Shown: in pieces, positions 18,528-26,997 of the stretch
Layout: each line of letters starts with the position of its first letter
Numbering within the stretch: the stretch's first letter is position 1
From: Longispora fulva
Lineage (GTDB): Bacteria > Actinomycetota > Actinomycetes > Mycobacteriales > Micromonosporaceae
Length of the DNA stretch: 64,000 bases
Direction of reading: 5' to 3'
Assembly: GCF_015751905.1 (NCBI RefSeq)
Contig: NZ_JADOUF010000001.1
Location: 7,928,501 to 7,992,500, forward strand
Translations under genes and position numbers: made by a program
The notes under the pieces: generated by a model
Database searches by the model: none
Seen by the model: only the letters and a program-made list of their open reading frames with translations
What the model was told of the DNA's origin: nothing

Positions 18528-19154
18528 GTGAGTAGCGAAGCCCAGGCCAGCCGGGTGCTGATCGCCGAGGACGAGGCCCTGATCCGGCTCGACCTCGCAG
18601 AGATGCTCACGGAGGAGGGTTATGACGTCGTCGGTGAGGCCGGCGACGGGGAGACGGCTGTCCGGCTCGCCGAGGAACTGCGCCCGGATCTCGTGATCAT
18701 GGACATCAAGATGCCGATCATGGACGGGATCGCCGCGGCGGAGAAGATCGCCGGCGCGCGGATCGCCCCGGTGGTGATCCTGACGGCGTTCAGCCAGCGG
18801 GACCTGGTGGAGCGGGCCCGGGCGGCCGGCGCGATGGCGTACCTGGTGAAGCCGTTCCAGAAGAGTGACCTGGTGCCGGCCGTGGAGATCGCGCTGTCCC
18901 GGTTCGCGGAGTTGCACGCCCTGGAGTCCGAGGTCGCGAGCCTGACGGACCGGCTGGAGACCCGCAAGGTCGTGGAACGGGCAAAGGGGCTGTTGATGGC
19001 ACAGTTCAACATGACCGAACCCCAGGCTTTCCGCTGGATCCAGAGCGCCGCGATGGACCACAGGATGTCCATGCGGCAGGTCGCGGACCGCATAATCGCT
19101 GATCAGACGGGTTCAGACAACCTCGGTTCCGAAGATCAGCAAAAGAAAACGTAA
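18528..19154 (+). CDS. pdtaR: Response regulator with RNA-binding ANTAR output domain (PdtaR-like)
   Basis: 208 residues. Receiver domain (about 9-120) with acidic pocket Glu14-Asp15, phospho-acceptor Asp59 (VIMDIKMP) and LVKPF; then a coiled linker (ALESEVASLTDRLETRK) and an ANTAR domain (about 140-195: VVERAKGLLM, SEPQAFRWIQSAAM-like, MRQVADRII). ANTAR proteins bind paired hexaloop hairpins in mRNA leaders and prevent termination; PdtaS is the usual kinase partner but is not in this window. GTG 18528 is preceded by AGGAGG. Same gene neighbourhood (before polA) as Rv1626. Confidence 0.92.
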   Translation: MSSEAQASRVLIAEDEALIRLDLAEMLTEEGYDVVGEAGDGETAVRLAEELRPDLVIMDIKMPIMDGIAAAEKIAGARIAPVVILTAFSQRDLVERARAAGAMAYLVKPFQKSDLVPAVEIALSRFAELHALESEVASLTDRLETRKVVERAKGLLMAQFNMTEPQAFRWIQSAAMDHRMSMRQVADRIIADQTGSDNLGSEDQQKKT

Positions 19155-19293
19155 CGTTTTGGGTGTGCCTCGCTGCAAGGTGTTTCCCTCGGCCCCGAAT
19201 TCGGAGTAGCTTTCCGCCCGCACGGACTGGTGTGTGTCCCCGTTCACATTGCGTGGGACCACCCCGGCCAACGACGGAGGAGGGCTCGGAGCC

Positions 19294-20454
19294 TTGAGGC
19301 AGACATTTGTACGGGCGTTCGGCGGCGCAGCGGTACTGGCGCTCGCCCTGGGCGCCAGCGCCGGCTGTGTGAAGAGTGGCAGCGACTCCAACAGCGCCAC
19401 TGGTAAGGACTGCAGTGTCAAGATCGCCTTCTTCGGCGCTCTGACCGGTCCGAACGCGGCGCTGGGCATCAACATCAAGGACGGCGCGAAGCTGGCGATC
19501 GACCAGTACAACGCCAGCAAGTCGGCGGACAACTGCAAGATCGAGCTCGTGAACAACGACTCCCAGGGTGACGAGAAGCAGGCCCCGGGTCTCGCGGACG
19601 CCATCGTGCAGGACGCCAAGATCATCGGCGTCGTCGGCCCGGCGTTCTCCGGCGAGTCGAAGGCCGCCAACGGCAAGCTCTCCGACAACGGCGTCACGAT
19701 CATCACCCCGTCGGCGACCAACCCGACGCTGGCCGACAAGGGGTGGAAGACCTTCCACCGCGCCCTCGGCAACGACGCGGCGCAGGGCCCGGCCGCCGGC
19801 CGCTACATCAAGGACGTCGTCAAGGCGACCAAGGTGTTCGTCATCGACGACACCTCCGAGTACGGCAAGGGCCTGGCCGACGAGGTCAAGAAGACGGTCA
19901 CCCCGGTCGCGACCGGTACGACCAGCAAGGGCCAGACCGACTTCTCCGCCCTGATCACCCAGATCAAGTCCTCGGGCGCCGACGCGGTCTACTACGGCGG
20001 TTACTACGCCGAGGCCGCCCCGTTCGTGAAGCAGCTTCGCGGCCAGGGCGTCAAGGCCACCTTCGTCGCCGGTGACGGCGTCAAGGACGACAAGTTCATC
20101 GAGGGTGCTGGCAAGGACGCGGCCGAGGGCGCGATCCTGACCTGCCCGTGCGTCCCGCCGGACAAGGCCGGTGGCACGTTCGCCGCTGACTACAAGAAGG
20201 CGACCGGCAACGACCCGGGCACCTACAGCGCCGAGGCGTACGACGCCGCGAACATCCTCGTCGCCGCCGTCAAGGCCGGCAACATCACCCGCCCGAAGGT
20301 CGAGGCCTTCGTCGACGCCTACAACGGCAAGGGCGTCACCACGACCTTCAAGTTCACCGACAAGGGCGAGATCGACCTCTCGGCCGTCGCCGTGTGGGCC
20401 TACAAGGTCGAGGGCGGCAAGATCGTCGCTCTGCAGGAGATCCCGAAGCCGTAG
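19294..20454 (+). CDS. livJ: Branched-chain amino acid ABC transporter substrate-binding lipoprotein
   Basis: 386 residues. Lipoprotein signal: MRQTFVRAFGG, hydrophobic core, SAGC with Cys25 lipidated. Then a type I periplasmic-binding fold of the Leu/Ile/Val family: IAFFGALTGPNAALG, VGPAFSGESKAA, TPSATNPTLADKG, YYGGYYAEAAPFVKQ. Captures the substrate outside the membrane and delivers it to LivHM. TTG 19294 is chosen because it begins directly at the signal peptide and GGAGGAGGG lies 10 nt upstream; GTG 19234 is in frame but adds an unrelated leader. The gap 19155-19293 must hold the operon promoter; TAGCTT near 19207 is a weak -10. Confidence 0.9.
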   Translation: MRQTFVRAFGGAAVLALALGASAGCVKSGSDSNSATGKDCSVKIAFFGALTGPNAALGINIKDGAKLAIDQYNASKSADNCKIELVNNDSQGDEKQAPGLADAIVQDAKIIGVVGPAFSGESKAANGKLSDNGVTIITPSATNPTLADKGWKTFHRALGNDAAQGPAAGRYIKDVVKATKVFVIDDTSEYGKGLADEVKKTVTPVATGTTSKGQTDFSALITQIKSSGADAVYYGGYYAEAAPFVKQLRGQGVKATFVAGDGVKDDKFIEGAGKDAAEGAILTCPCVPPDKAGGTFAADYKKATGNDPGTYSAEAYDAANILVAAVKAGNITRPKVEAFVDAYNGKGVTTTFKFTDKGEIDLSAVAVWAYKVEGGKIVALQEIPKP

Positions 20455-20477
20455 CTCTGACGTTCGACAAGACGGAT

Positions 20478-20507
20478 CTGGCCGGGGGCGTTGGTGCCCC
20501 CGGCCAG
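20478..20507 (+). terminator. Attenuating hairpin between livJ and livH
   Basis: Perfect 12-bp stem CTGGCCGGGGGC / GCCCCCGGCCAG, 6-nt loop, no U tract. It probably protects the livJ mRNA end or lowers expression of the membrane genes relative to the binding protein. Confidence 0.75.
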
Positions 20508-20538
20508 TCCATAAGACAAGGGCCAGTGGGGGTCTGCT

Positions 20539-21489
20539 GTGCATTTTCAGTACTGGTTGGATAATTTCTGGAGCCTGTCGGTCGGGGGGCTGACACAGGG
20601 CGCCATCTACGCGCTCGTCGCGCTCGGCTACACGCTCGTCTACGGCGTGCTCCGCCTCATCAACTTCGCGCACTCCGAGGTCTTCATGACCGGGACGTTC
20701 GCCGTGATCACCGTCTGGAACCTGGTCGGCTACGACCTGAACGCCGGCCGTCCCGGCACCGGCATGGTGATCGCACTCCTCGTGCTCGGCCTGGTGGCCG
20801 CGTCGCTCACCTCGGCAGGCACCGCGCTGCTCGTCGAGCGGGTCGCGTACCGGCCGCTGCGCCGCAAGAACCCGCCGTCCCTGGTCTTCCTGATCACGGC
20901 GATCGGCGCCTCGGTGGTGCTGCTCGAGACCATGGGTCTGCTGACCGAGCGCAAGCTCAAGGGCGCGATCACGCTCGTACAGCCGAAAGAGGTCTTCTCG
21001 TTCTTCGGGGCGACCGTCGACAACGTGCAGATCATCATCATCGTCTCCGCGATCGTGATGATGTTCGGCCTGGAGCAGTTCATCAACCGCACCCGGCTCG
21101 GCCGGGGCGTGCGCGCCGTGGCCCAGAACCCGGACGCCGCGGCCCTGATGGGCGTCAACCGCGACCGCGTCATCATGCTGATCTTCATGATCGGCGGCCT
21201 GATGGCCGGCGGCGCGGCCCTGCTGCACATCGTCAAGGTCGGCTCCACCCAGTACGACGTCGGCTTCATCCTCGGCGTCAAGGCCTTCGCCGCCGCCGTG
21301 CTCGGCGGGATCGGCAACCTGCGCGGCGCCCTGCTGGGCGGCCTGCTGCTCGGCCTCGTCGAGAACTGGGGCGCCGGCGTCTTCGGCTCCGAGTGGATGA
21401 ACGTCGTCCCGTTCGCGTGTCTGGTGCTCATTCTGATGTTCCGCCCGACGGGTCTGCTGGGCGAGTCGCTGGGGAGGGCTCGAGCATGA
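20539..21489 (+). CDS. livH: Branched-chain amino acid ABC transporter permease LivH
   Basis: 316 residues with about eight membrane helices. Family features: GLTQGAIYALVALGYTLVYGVL near the N-terminus, LINFAHSEVFM, and the ATPase-contact loop RAVAQNPDAAALMGVNRDRVI. Forms the channel with LivM. GTG 20539; a GTGGGGG sequence 6 nt upstream can act as ribosome binding site. Its stop overlaps the livM start (ATGA). Confidence 0.93.
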   Translation: MHFQYWLDNFWSLSVGGLTQGAIYALVALGYTLVYGVLRLINFAHSEVFMTGTFAVITVWNLVGYDLNAGRPGTGMVIALLVLGLVAASLTSAGTALLVERVAYRPLRRKNPPSLVFLITAIGASVVLLETMGLLTERKLKGAITLVQPKEVFSFFGATVDNVQIIIIVSAIVMMFGLEQFINRTRLGRGVRAVAQNPDAAALMGVNRDRVIMLIFMIGGLMAGGAALLHIVKVGSTQYDVGFILGVKAFAAAVLGGIGNLRGALLGGLLLGLVENWGAGVFGSEWMNVVPFACLVLILMFRPTGLLGESLGRARA

Positions 21490-22682
21490 TCGGCAAACTG
21501 CAGAAGGCCGACGACCGTCGGCTGAGCATCCTCGCCGGGATGGGCGACCGCTGGCGCGCCGTCCCCAAGGCGTGGCGGGTCGCGGTGGGGTGCGCGTTCG
21601 TGCTGCTCCTGTTCGCGCTGCCCCGGATCTACATCCCGGGCGTCGACGAGATCATCCGGACCACGAAGACCGACTTCACCACCGTCCTCTTCCTGGTCGC
21701 CATGTACGTCGTCGTCGCCGTCGGCCTCAACGTCGTCATCGGCCTCGCCGGCCTGCTGGACCTGGGCTACATCGGTTTCTTCGCCGTCGGCGCGTACACG
21801 GTGGCCCTGTTCGGTTCCCCCGACTCCCCGCTGCACGGCTCCAAGCTCGCCACCTTCATGCACACCCCGTACGGCTGGCTGCTGTGCGTCCCGCTGGCCG
21901 TGGCCGTCACGATGTTGTCCGGGGTGCTTCTCGGCTGGCCCACGCTCCGGGTCCGGGGCGACTACCTGGCCATCGTGACCCTCGGCTTCGGTGAGATCGT
22001 CCGCCTCGTCGCGCAGAACGCCAACGGCCTGACCAACGGCCAGCGCGGCATCAGCGACATCGCGCACCCGGGCGGCACCTGGCCGAACCTGCTGCCGGGC
22101 TTCATCGACGAGAACTGGGTCGGGTTGCCGATGTTCGGCTCCGCCACCAGTCTCGCCTGGTACTGGCTCGCGCTCGTCTGCGTCATCGTGTGCATGTTCG
22201 CCTCGCGCCGCCTGGAGCGCAGCCGGGTCGGCCGGGCGTGGGTCGCGATCCGCGAGGACGAGGACGCCGCCGAGATCATGGGCGTGCAGGCGTTCAAGTT
22301 CAAGCTGTGGGCCTTCGCGTTCGGCGCGGCCCTCGGAGGCCTGGCCGGCGCGCTCTACGCCGGCAAGCAGCAGTTCATGGGCTCCAACAGCTTCGACCTG
22401 ATCACCTCGATCCTGTTCGTGGCGATGGTCGTCGTCGGCGGCGCGGGCAACCTTGCCGGTGTCACAGTCGGCGCGATCCTGGTGTGGTACCTGCCGGAGC
22501 GCCTGCGCGGGATCGACTTCTTCGGGATCGAGCTCAACACCGGTGAGTACCGGCTGCTGACCTTCGGTCTGGCACTCATCGTCATCATGACCTTCCGGCC
22601 GAAGGGCCTGCTGCCCAAGCGTTACCGCAGCTCCCAGCCGCCGCTCGTGGAGGCCCACGTGGCCGAGGAGGCGTCAGCATGA
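21486..22682 (+). CDS. livM: Branched-chain amino acid ABC transporter permease LivM
   Basis: 398 residues, about ten membrane helices. Shows [43 protein letters not shown] and the coupling loop [22 protein letters not shown] 21486 overlaps the livH stop by 4 nt, with GGGAGGG upstream; the frame runs back to 21393 but inside livH. The N-terminal 30 residues are cytoplasmic, longer than in E. coli. Confidence 0.93.
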   Translation: MIGKLQKADDRRLSILAGMGDRWRAVPKAWRVAVGCAFVLLLFALPRIYIPGVDEIIRTTKTDFTTVLFLVAMYVVVAVGLNVVIGLAGLLDLGYIGFFAVGAYTVALFGSPDSPLHGSKLATFMHTPYGWLLCVPLAVAVTMLSGVLLGWPTLRVRGDYLAIVTLGFGEIVRLVAQNANGLTNGQRGISDIAHPGGTWPNLLPGFIDENWVGLPMFGSATSLAWYWLALVCVIVCMFASRRLERSRVGRAWVAIREDEDAAEIMGVQAFKFKLWAFAFGAALGGLAGALYAGKQQFMGSNSFDLITSILFVAMVVVGGAGNLAGVTVGAILVWYLPERLRGIDFFGIELNTGEYRLLTFGLALIVIMTFRPKGLLPKRYRSSQPPLVEAHVAEEASA

Positions 22683-23569
22683 GCGAGAACGCGAGCACCG
22701 GCGTGGTGACCAGGGCACCCGCCGAGACCCTGCTGAAGGTCGACAACGTCACGCTCAAGTTCGGTGGCCTGGTGGCCCTCGACGGGGTCAGCTTCGACGT
22801 CCGCAAGGGCGAGATCCTGGGCCTGATCGGGCCGAACGGCGCCGGCAAGACGACCTGCTTCAACGTGATGACCGGCGTCTACAAGCCGACGTCCGGCCAG
22901 GTCACCTTCGACGGCGGGCGGGTCAGCGGCCGGCCCCGGTACGCGATCACCCGGATGGGCATCGCCCGGACGTTCCAGAACATCCGGCTGTTCCCCGAGA
23001 TGACCGCGCTGGAGAACGTGCTGGTCGGCACCGACGTGCGGCACAAGACCAGCGTGGTCGGCGCCCTGTTCCGGATCAGCCGGGTCAGGGGCACCGAGGA
23101 CACCCTGCCGAAGAACCCGATCAAGCGGGCCTTCGCGAACGTGTTCGGCGTGTCCCGGTACGTCGCCGAGGAGCGCGCCGGCCGGGAGAAGGCCCAGGAG
23201 CTGCTGACGTTCGTCGGCATCACGGCGCACGCCGACGAGCAGGCCAAGAACCTGTCCTACGGCGACCAGCGCCGGTTGGAGATCGCCCGCGCGCTGGCCA
23301 CGGAGCCGAAGCTGCTCTGCCTGGACGAGCCGGCGGCCGGGTTCAACCCGACCGAGAAGGCCCGGTTGCTGGAGCTGATCCGCAAGATCCGTGACCTGGG
23401 GCTGACCGTGCTGCTCATCGAGCACGACATGCGCCTGGTCATGGGGGTCACGGACCGGATCGTCGTGCTGGAGTTCGGCAAGAAGATCGCCGAGGGCAGT
23501 CCGGCGGAGGTCCGGGCGAACCCGAAGGTCGTCGCCGCGTACCTGGGGGTGCCTGAAGATGCTGCTTGA
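22679..23569 (+). CDS. livG: Branched-chain amino acid ABC transporter ATPase LivG
   Basis: 296 residues. Walker A GPNGAGKT (51-58), signature [15 protein letters not shown], Walker [11 protein letters not shown], and switch His in LLIEHDM. The long insert after the Q-loop ([10 protein letters not shown]...) is normal for LivG. Overlaps livM by 4 nt and livF by 11 nt, so the operon is translationally coupled. Confidence 0.94.
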   Translation: MSENASTGVVTRAPAETLLKVDNVTLKFGGLVALDGVSFDVRKGEILGLIGPNGAGKTTCFNVMTGVYKPTSGQVTFDGGRVSGRPRYAITRMGIARTFQNIRLFPEMTALENVLVGTDVRHKTSVVGALFRISRVRGTEDTLPKNPIKRAFANVFGVSRYVAEERAGREKAQELLTFVGITAHADEQAKNLSYGDQRRLEIARALATEPKLLCLDEPAAGFNPTEKARLLELIRKIRDLGLTVLLIEHDMRLVMGVTDRIVVLEFGKKIAEGSPAEVRANPKVVAAYLGVPEDAA

Positions 23570-24269
23570 GATCGAGAACATGTCGCTGCACTACGGCCGG
23601 ATCCAGGCCCTGCACGGCATCAGCGTCGAGGTGGGCGAGGGCGAGATCGTGGCCCTGATCGGTGCGAACGGCGCCGGCAAGTCCACCACGATGCGGGCCA
23701 TCTCCGGGCTGCGTCCGGTGTCGCAGGGCACGATCAAGTTCAACGGCAAGGACATCACCAAGGAGCGGGCCGACCGCCGGGTGATCCGCGGGATCAGCCA
23801 GTCGCCGGAGGGCCGCGGGGTGTTCCCCGGCATGACGGTGCTCGAGAACCTGGAGATGGGGTGCTACACCCGTAAGGACAAGGCCGGGATCCGTTCCGAC
23901 CTGGACCGGGTGTTCGGCCTGTTCCCCCGGCTGGCGGAGCGGCGCAAGCAGATCGGCGGCACGATGTCCGGTGGCGAGCAGCAGATGGTCGCGATCGGGC
24001 GGGCACTGATGGCCCGGCCGAGGCTGCTGCTGCTCGACGAGCCGTCGATGGGGCTGGCGCCGATCCTGATCCAGCAGATCTTCTCGATCATCACGGAGAT
24101 CAACCAGCAGGGCACCACGATCCTGCTGGTGGAACAGAACGCGCAACAGGCGCTTTCACGTGCACACCGTGCGTACGTATTGGAAACTGGACGGATCGTT
24201 AAGTCCGGCACCGGTGCCGAGCTGCTCGTCGACCCGTCCGTGCAAGAGGCCTACCTGGGTGTGGCCTGA
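23559..24269 (+). CDS. livF: Branched-chain amino acid ABC transporter ATPase LivF
   Basis: 236 residues. Walker A GANGAGKS (35-42), QSPEGRGVFPGMTVLENL, signature MSGGEQQMVAIGRAL, Walker B LLLLDEPSMGL, switch VEQNAQQAL. Last gene of the liv operon; followed by a strong hairpin (24282-24309). Confidence 0.94.
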   Translation: MLLEIENMSLHYGRIQALHGISVEVGEGEIVALIGANGAGKSTTMRAISGLRPVSQGTIKFNGKDITKERADRRVIRGISQSPEGRGVFPGMTVLENLEMGCYTRKDKAGIRSDLDRVFGLFPRLAERRKQIGGTMSGGEQQMVAIGRALMARPRLLLLDEPSMGLAPILIQQIFSIITEINQQGTTILLVEQNAQQALSRAHRAYVLETGRIVKSGTGAELLVDPSVQEAYLGVA

Positions 24270-24281
24270 GCGAGTGCTAGA

Positions 24282-24309
24282 CGTGGCCCGGCCCGCCCGC
24301 CGGGCCACG
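24282..24309 (+). terminator. Hairpin between the liv operon and the second amino acid ABC operon
   Basis: Perfect 11-bp stem CGTGGCCCGGC / GCCGGGCCACG with 6-nt loop, 12 nt after the livF stop and 9 nt before the next ribosome binding site region. Either a leaky terminator or the end of the liv transcript; no separate promoter is visible after it. Confidence 0.7.
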
Positions 24310-24330
24310 CAACCTCTGGGAGGAGACCCC

Positions 24331-25215
24331 GTGCGCAAGGTTCTGGCGGTACTCGGCGCGGTCGCCCTGATGTCAGGGATCGCCGGCTGCGGCGCGAAGG
24401 ATAACGCGACGCCGAAGACCGACTCCAAGGTGGCGGTCGACAAGGCCCTCGCCGACAAGGTGCCCGCGGCGATCAAGGCCGACGGCAAGATCCACATCGG
24501 GGTGGACTCGACCTACCCGCCGAACGAGTCCCTCGACGCCGACGGCAAGACCGTGATCGGCTTCGACGTCGAGCTGTTCGACGCCGTCGCCGCGAAGCTC
24601 GGCCTGAAGACCGAGTGGACGACGAGCGCGTTCGACGACATCCTGCCGGGCATCCAGTCGGGCAAGTACGAGGCCGGCGTGTCCTCGTTCACCATCAACG
24701 ACGAGCGCAAGAAGAACACGCTGATGGTCAGCTACTTCAGCGCCGGCACGCAGTGGATCACCGCGAAGGGCAACCCGTCGAAGGTGTCCCCGGACGACGC
24801 GTGCGGCAAGAAGGTCGCCGTGCAGACCGGCACCGTGCAGGAGACCGTGGACCTGGCCGCGAAGCAGGCGGCGTGCAAGGCCGCAGGCAAGCCGGCGATC
24901 ACGATCTCGCCCTACCAGGCCCAGGCCGACGCCACCGCGTCCGTCGCCTCCGGCAAGGACGACGCGATGCTCGCCGACTCCCCGGTGTGCGTGGACGCCG
25001 TCGCCAAGACCGGCGGCAAGCTCGAGCTGCTCGGCAAGATCTACGACTCGGCCCCCTACGGCTACGTGGTCGCCAAGGACCAGACGCCGTTCGCCGAGTC
25101 GCTGCGCGACGCCCTCAAGGCGCTGATCGCCGACGGCACCTACGACACGATCCTGAAGAAGTGGAACGTGCAGGACGGCAAGCTCCCGGGCGCCCCGGAG
25201 ATCAACCCGTCGTGA
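24331..25215 (+). CDS. Polar amino acid ABC transporter substrate-binding lipoprotein (SBP_bac_3)
   Basis: 294 residues. Lipoprotein signal with SGIAGC, Cys20. Type II binding fold: [57 protein letters not shown] and a C-terminal [24 protein letters not shown], the standard family 3 pattern for Gln/Glu/Arg/cystine binding proteins; the ligand cannot be assigned. Two conserved-looking cysteine pairs ([21 protein letters not shown]) may form disulfides. GTG 24331 after GGGAGGAG. First gene of a three-gene operon. Confidence 0.9.
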   Translation: MRKVLAVLGAVALMSGIAGCGAKDNATPKTDSKVAVDKALADKVPAAIKADGKIHIGVDSTYPPNESLDADGKTVIGFDVELFDAVAAKLGLKTEWTTSAFDDILPGIQSGKYEAGVSSFTINDERKKNTLMVSYFSAGTQWITAKGNPSKVSPDDACGKKVAVQTGTVQETVDLAAKQAACKAAGKPAITISPYQAQADATASVASGKDDAMLADSPVCVDAVAKTGGKLELLGKIYDSAPYGYVVAKDQTPFAESLRDALKALIADGTYDTILKKWNVQDGKLPGAPEINPS

Positions 25216-26156
25216 GCGAGTGGAAGAGCCCGGACGAGGTACGGCCGATGAAGGTCGTGCCCGTCCGGCACCCCTGGCGCTGGGTCGCTGTCGCCGCCCT
25301 CGCGGTGCTCGCGGCGATGTTCGTGCACATGCTGGTCACCAACTCCCACTTCCACTGGGCGTTCATGGTCGACAACGCGTTCCGGCCTCCGGTCATCGAC
25401 GGCCTGCTGCGGGGCACGATCGCCGGCACCCTGATCGCGATGACGATCGGCGTCGTCCTCGGCGTGGTCGTCGCCGTGATGCGGCTGTCGGACAACCCCG
25501 TGCTGTCCGGCACCGCGTGGCTGTTCACCTGGGTGTTCCGGGCCGTGCCCCGGGTCGTGCTGATCGTGCTGTTCGCCAACCTGGGCATCCTGTGGAAGCG
25601 GCTGGAGTTCGGTCTGCCGTTCGACCACCAGCTCGGCGCGCTGTTCGGCATCCACGACTTCGAGGCCCGGGTGTTCGGCATCGACGCCGCGACGGCGCTG
25701 ACCGGTTTCGTCGCGGGCATGCTCGCGCTGGGGCTGTCGGAGGCCGCGTACATGGCCGAGATCGTCCGGGCCGGCATCCAGTCCGTGGACGAGGGCCAGA
25801 GCGAGGCGGCCGCGGCGCTGGGCATGCCCAAGGGCCGGATCCTCCGCCGGATCGTGCTGCCCCAGGCGATGCGGGTGATCGTGCCGCCGACCGGCAACGA
25901 GACGATCGCGATGCTCAAGGACACGTCGCTGCTGGCGTACGCCCCGGTGATCTTCGAGCTGTTCTACCAGCTCAAGGCCGTGGGCACCGCGTCGTTCGAC
26001 GTATTCCCGATGCTCGTGGCCGCCGCGTTGTACTACCTGTTCATCGCCAGCCTGCTCATGATCGTCCAGGCGTTCCTGGAACGGAAGTTCGGTGCCGGCC
26101 AGCGCCGGAGCGAGAACACCGGGCTGCTCAAGTGGCGGTTCGGAGGCAATCGATGA
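25212..26156 (+). CDS. Polar amino acid ABC transporter permease
   Basis: 314 residues with five or six helices; N-terminal cytoplasmic region then the His/Glu/Gln/Arg/opine permease domain. Coupling loop: [29 protein letters not shown], and [12 protein letters not shown] following. GTG 25212 overlaps the upstream stop (GTGA); ATG 25248 is an alternative start. Overlaps the ATPase gene by 4 nt (ATGA). Confidence 0.92.
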   Translation: MSEWKSPDEVRPMKVVPVRHPWRWVAVAALAVLAAMFVHMLVTNSHFHWAFMVDNAFRPPVIDGLLRGTIAGTLIAMTIGVVLGVVVAVMRLSDNPVLSGTAWLFTWVFRAVPRVVLIVLFANLGILWKRLEFGLPFDHQLGALFGIHDFEARVFGIDAATALTGFVAGMLALGLSEAAYMAEIVRAGIQSVDEGQSEAAAALGMPKGRILRRIVLPQAMRVIVPPTGNETIAMLKDTSLLAYAPVIFELFYQLKAVGTASFDVFPMLVAAALYYLFIASLLMIVQAFLERKFGAGQRRSENTGLLKWRFGGNR

Positions 26157-26905
26157 TCACTATCTCGGACGTACACAAGAAATTCGGTCTGAACGAGGTG
26201 CTCCGGGGCATCGACCTGGAGATCGCCGCCGGCGAGGTGTGCTGCGTGCTCGGCCCCTCCGGGTCGGGCAAGTCCACCCTGCTGCGCTGCGTGAACCACC
26301 TCGAGAAGATCAACGCGGGCCGGATCACGGTGGACGGGCAGCTCATCGGCTACAAGCAGCGCGGCGACCGGCTCTACGAGATGCGGGAGAAGGAGATCGC
26401 CGCCCAGCGCCGCGACATCGGCATGGTCTTCCAGCGGTTCAACCTGTTCCCGCACCTCACGGCCCTGGACAACATCATGGAGGGCCCCTACCAGGTGCTC
26501 GGCCGGTCCCGGTCGGAGTGCAAGACCAGGGCCCTGGAGCTGCTCACCCGGGTCGGGCTGGGCGACAGGGGCGGGGCCTACCCGAGCCAGCTGTCCGGCG
26601 GCCAGCAGCAGCGGGTGGCGATCGCCCGGGCGTTGGCCATGGAGCCCAAGGTGATGCTGTTCGACGAGCCGACCAGCGCGCTGGACCCCGAGCTCGTCGG
26701 CGAGGTGCTCGACGTGATGCGGGACCTGGCCGCCTCGGGCATGACGATGATGGTCGTGACCCACGAGATCGGCTTCGCCCGCGAGGTGGGCGACTCGCTG
26801 GTGTTCATGGACGGCGGCGTCATCGTCGAGGCCGGCAATCCCCGCGAGGTGCTGGCCAACCCGCAGCACGAGCGCACCAAGGCGTTCCTGTCGAAAGTTC
26901 TGTAA
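26153..26905 (+). CDS. Polar amino acid ABC transporter ATPase
   Basis: 250 residues. Walker A GPSGSGKS (34-41), Q-loop [13 protein letters not shown], signature [15 protein letters not shown], Walker [15 protein letters not shown], switch [11 protein letters not shown]. GlnQ-type. GGAGG precedes ATG 26153. Operon ends with a factor-independent terminator. Confidence 0.94.
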   Translation: MITISDVHKKFGLNEVLRGIDLEIAAGEVCCVLGPSGSGKSTLLRCVNHLEKINAGRITVDGQLIGYKQRGDRLYEMREKEIAAQRRDIGMVFQRFNLFPHLTALDNIMEGPYQVLGRSRSECKTRALELLTRVGLGDRGGAYPSQLSGGQQQRVAIARALAMEPKVMLFDEPTSALDPELVGEVLDVMRDLAASGMTMMVVTHEIGFAREVGDSLVFMDGGVIVEAGNPREVLANPQHERTKAFLSKVL

Positions 26906-26921
26906 AACATCATCTGGTACG

Positions 26922-26964
26922 CCGTGCCGCCCCGCCGTTGTTCGCAGCGCGCGGGGCGGCACGG
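26922..26964 (+). terminator. Intrinsic terminator of the amino acid ABC operon
   Basis: 14-bp stem CCGTGCCGCCCCGC / GCGGGGCGGCACGG, 15-nt loop, followed by GTTTTG. Sits between the ATPase gene and the polA promoter. Confidence 0.8.
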
Positions 26965-26984
26965 GTTTTGTCGGGGGCGGCGAC

Positions 26985-26990
26985 TAGGCT
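26985..26990 (+). promoter_or_regulatory. -10 box TAGGCT of polA (leaderless)
   Basis: Ends 7 nt before GTG 26998. Confidence 0.6.
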
Positions 26991-26997
26991 GTCGGGC

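Noticed and set aside
19006..21228. Minus-strand open frame of about 740 codons across pdtaR, livJ and livH
   Set aside because: Runs across three confirmed genes and a terminator hairpin; composition is artefactual.
24160..24330. 57-residue extension before the second amino acid binding protein
   Set aside because: Starts inside livF; the lipoprotein signal and GGAGGAG ribosome site place the start at 24331.
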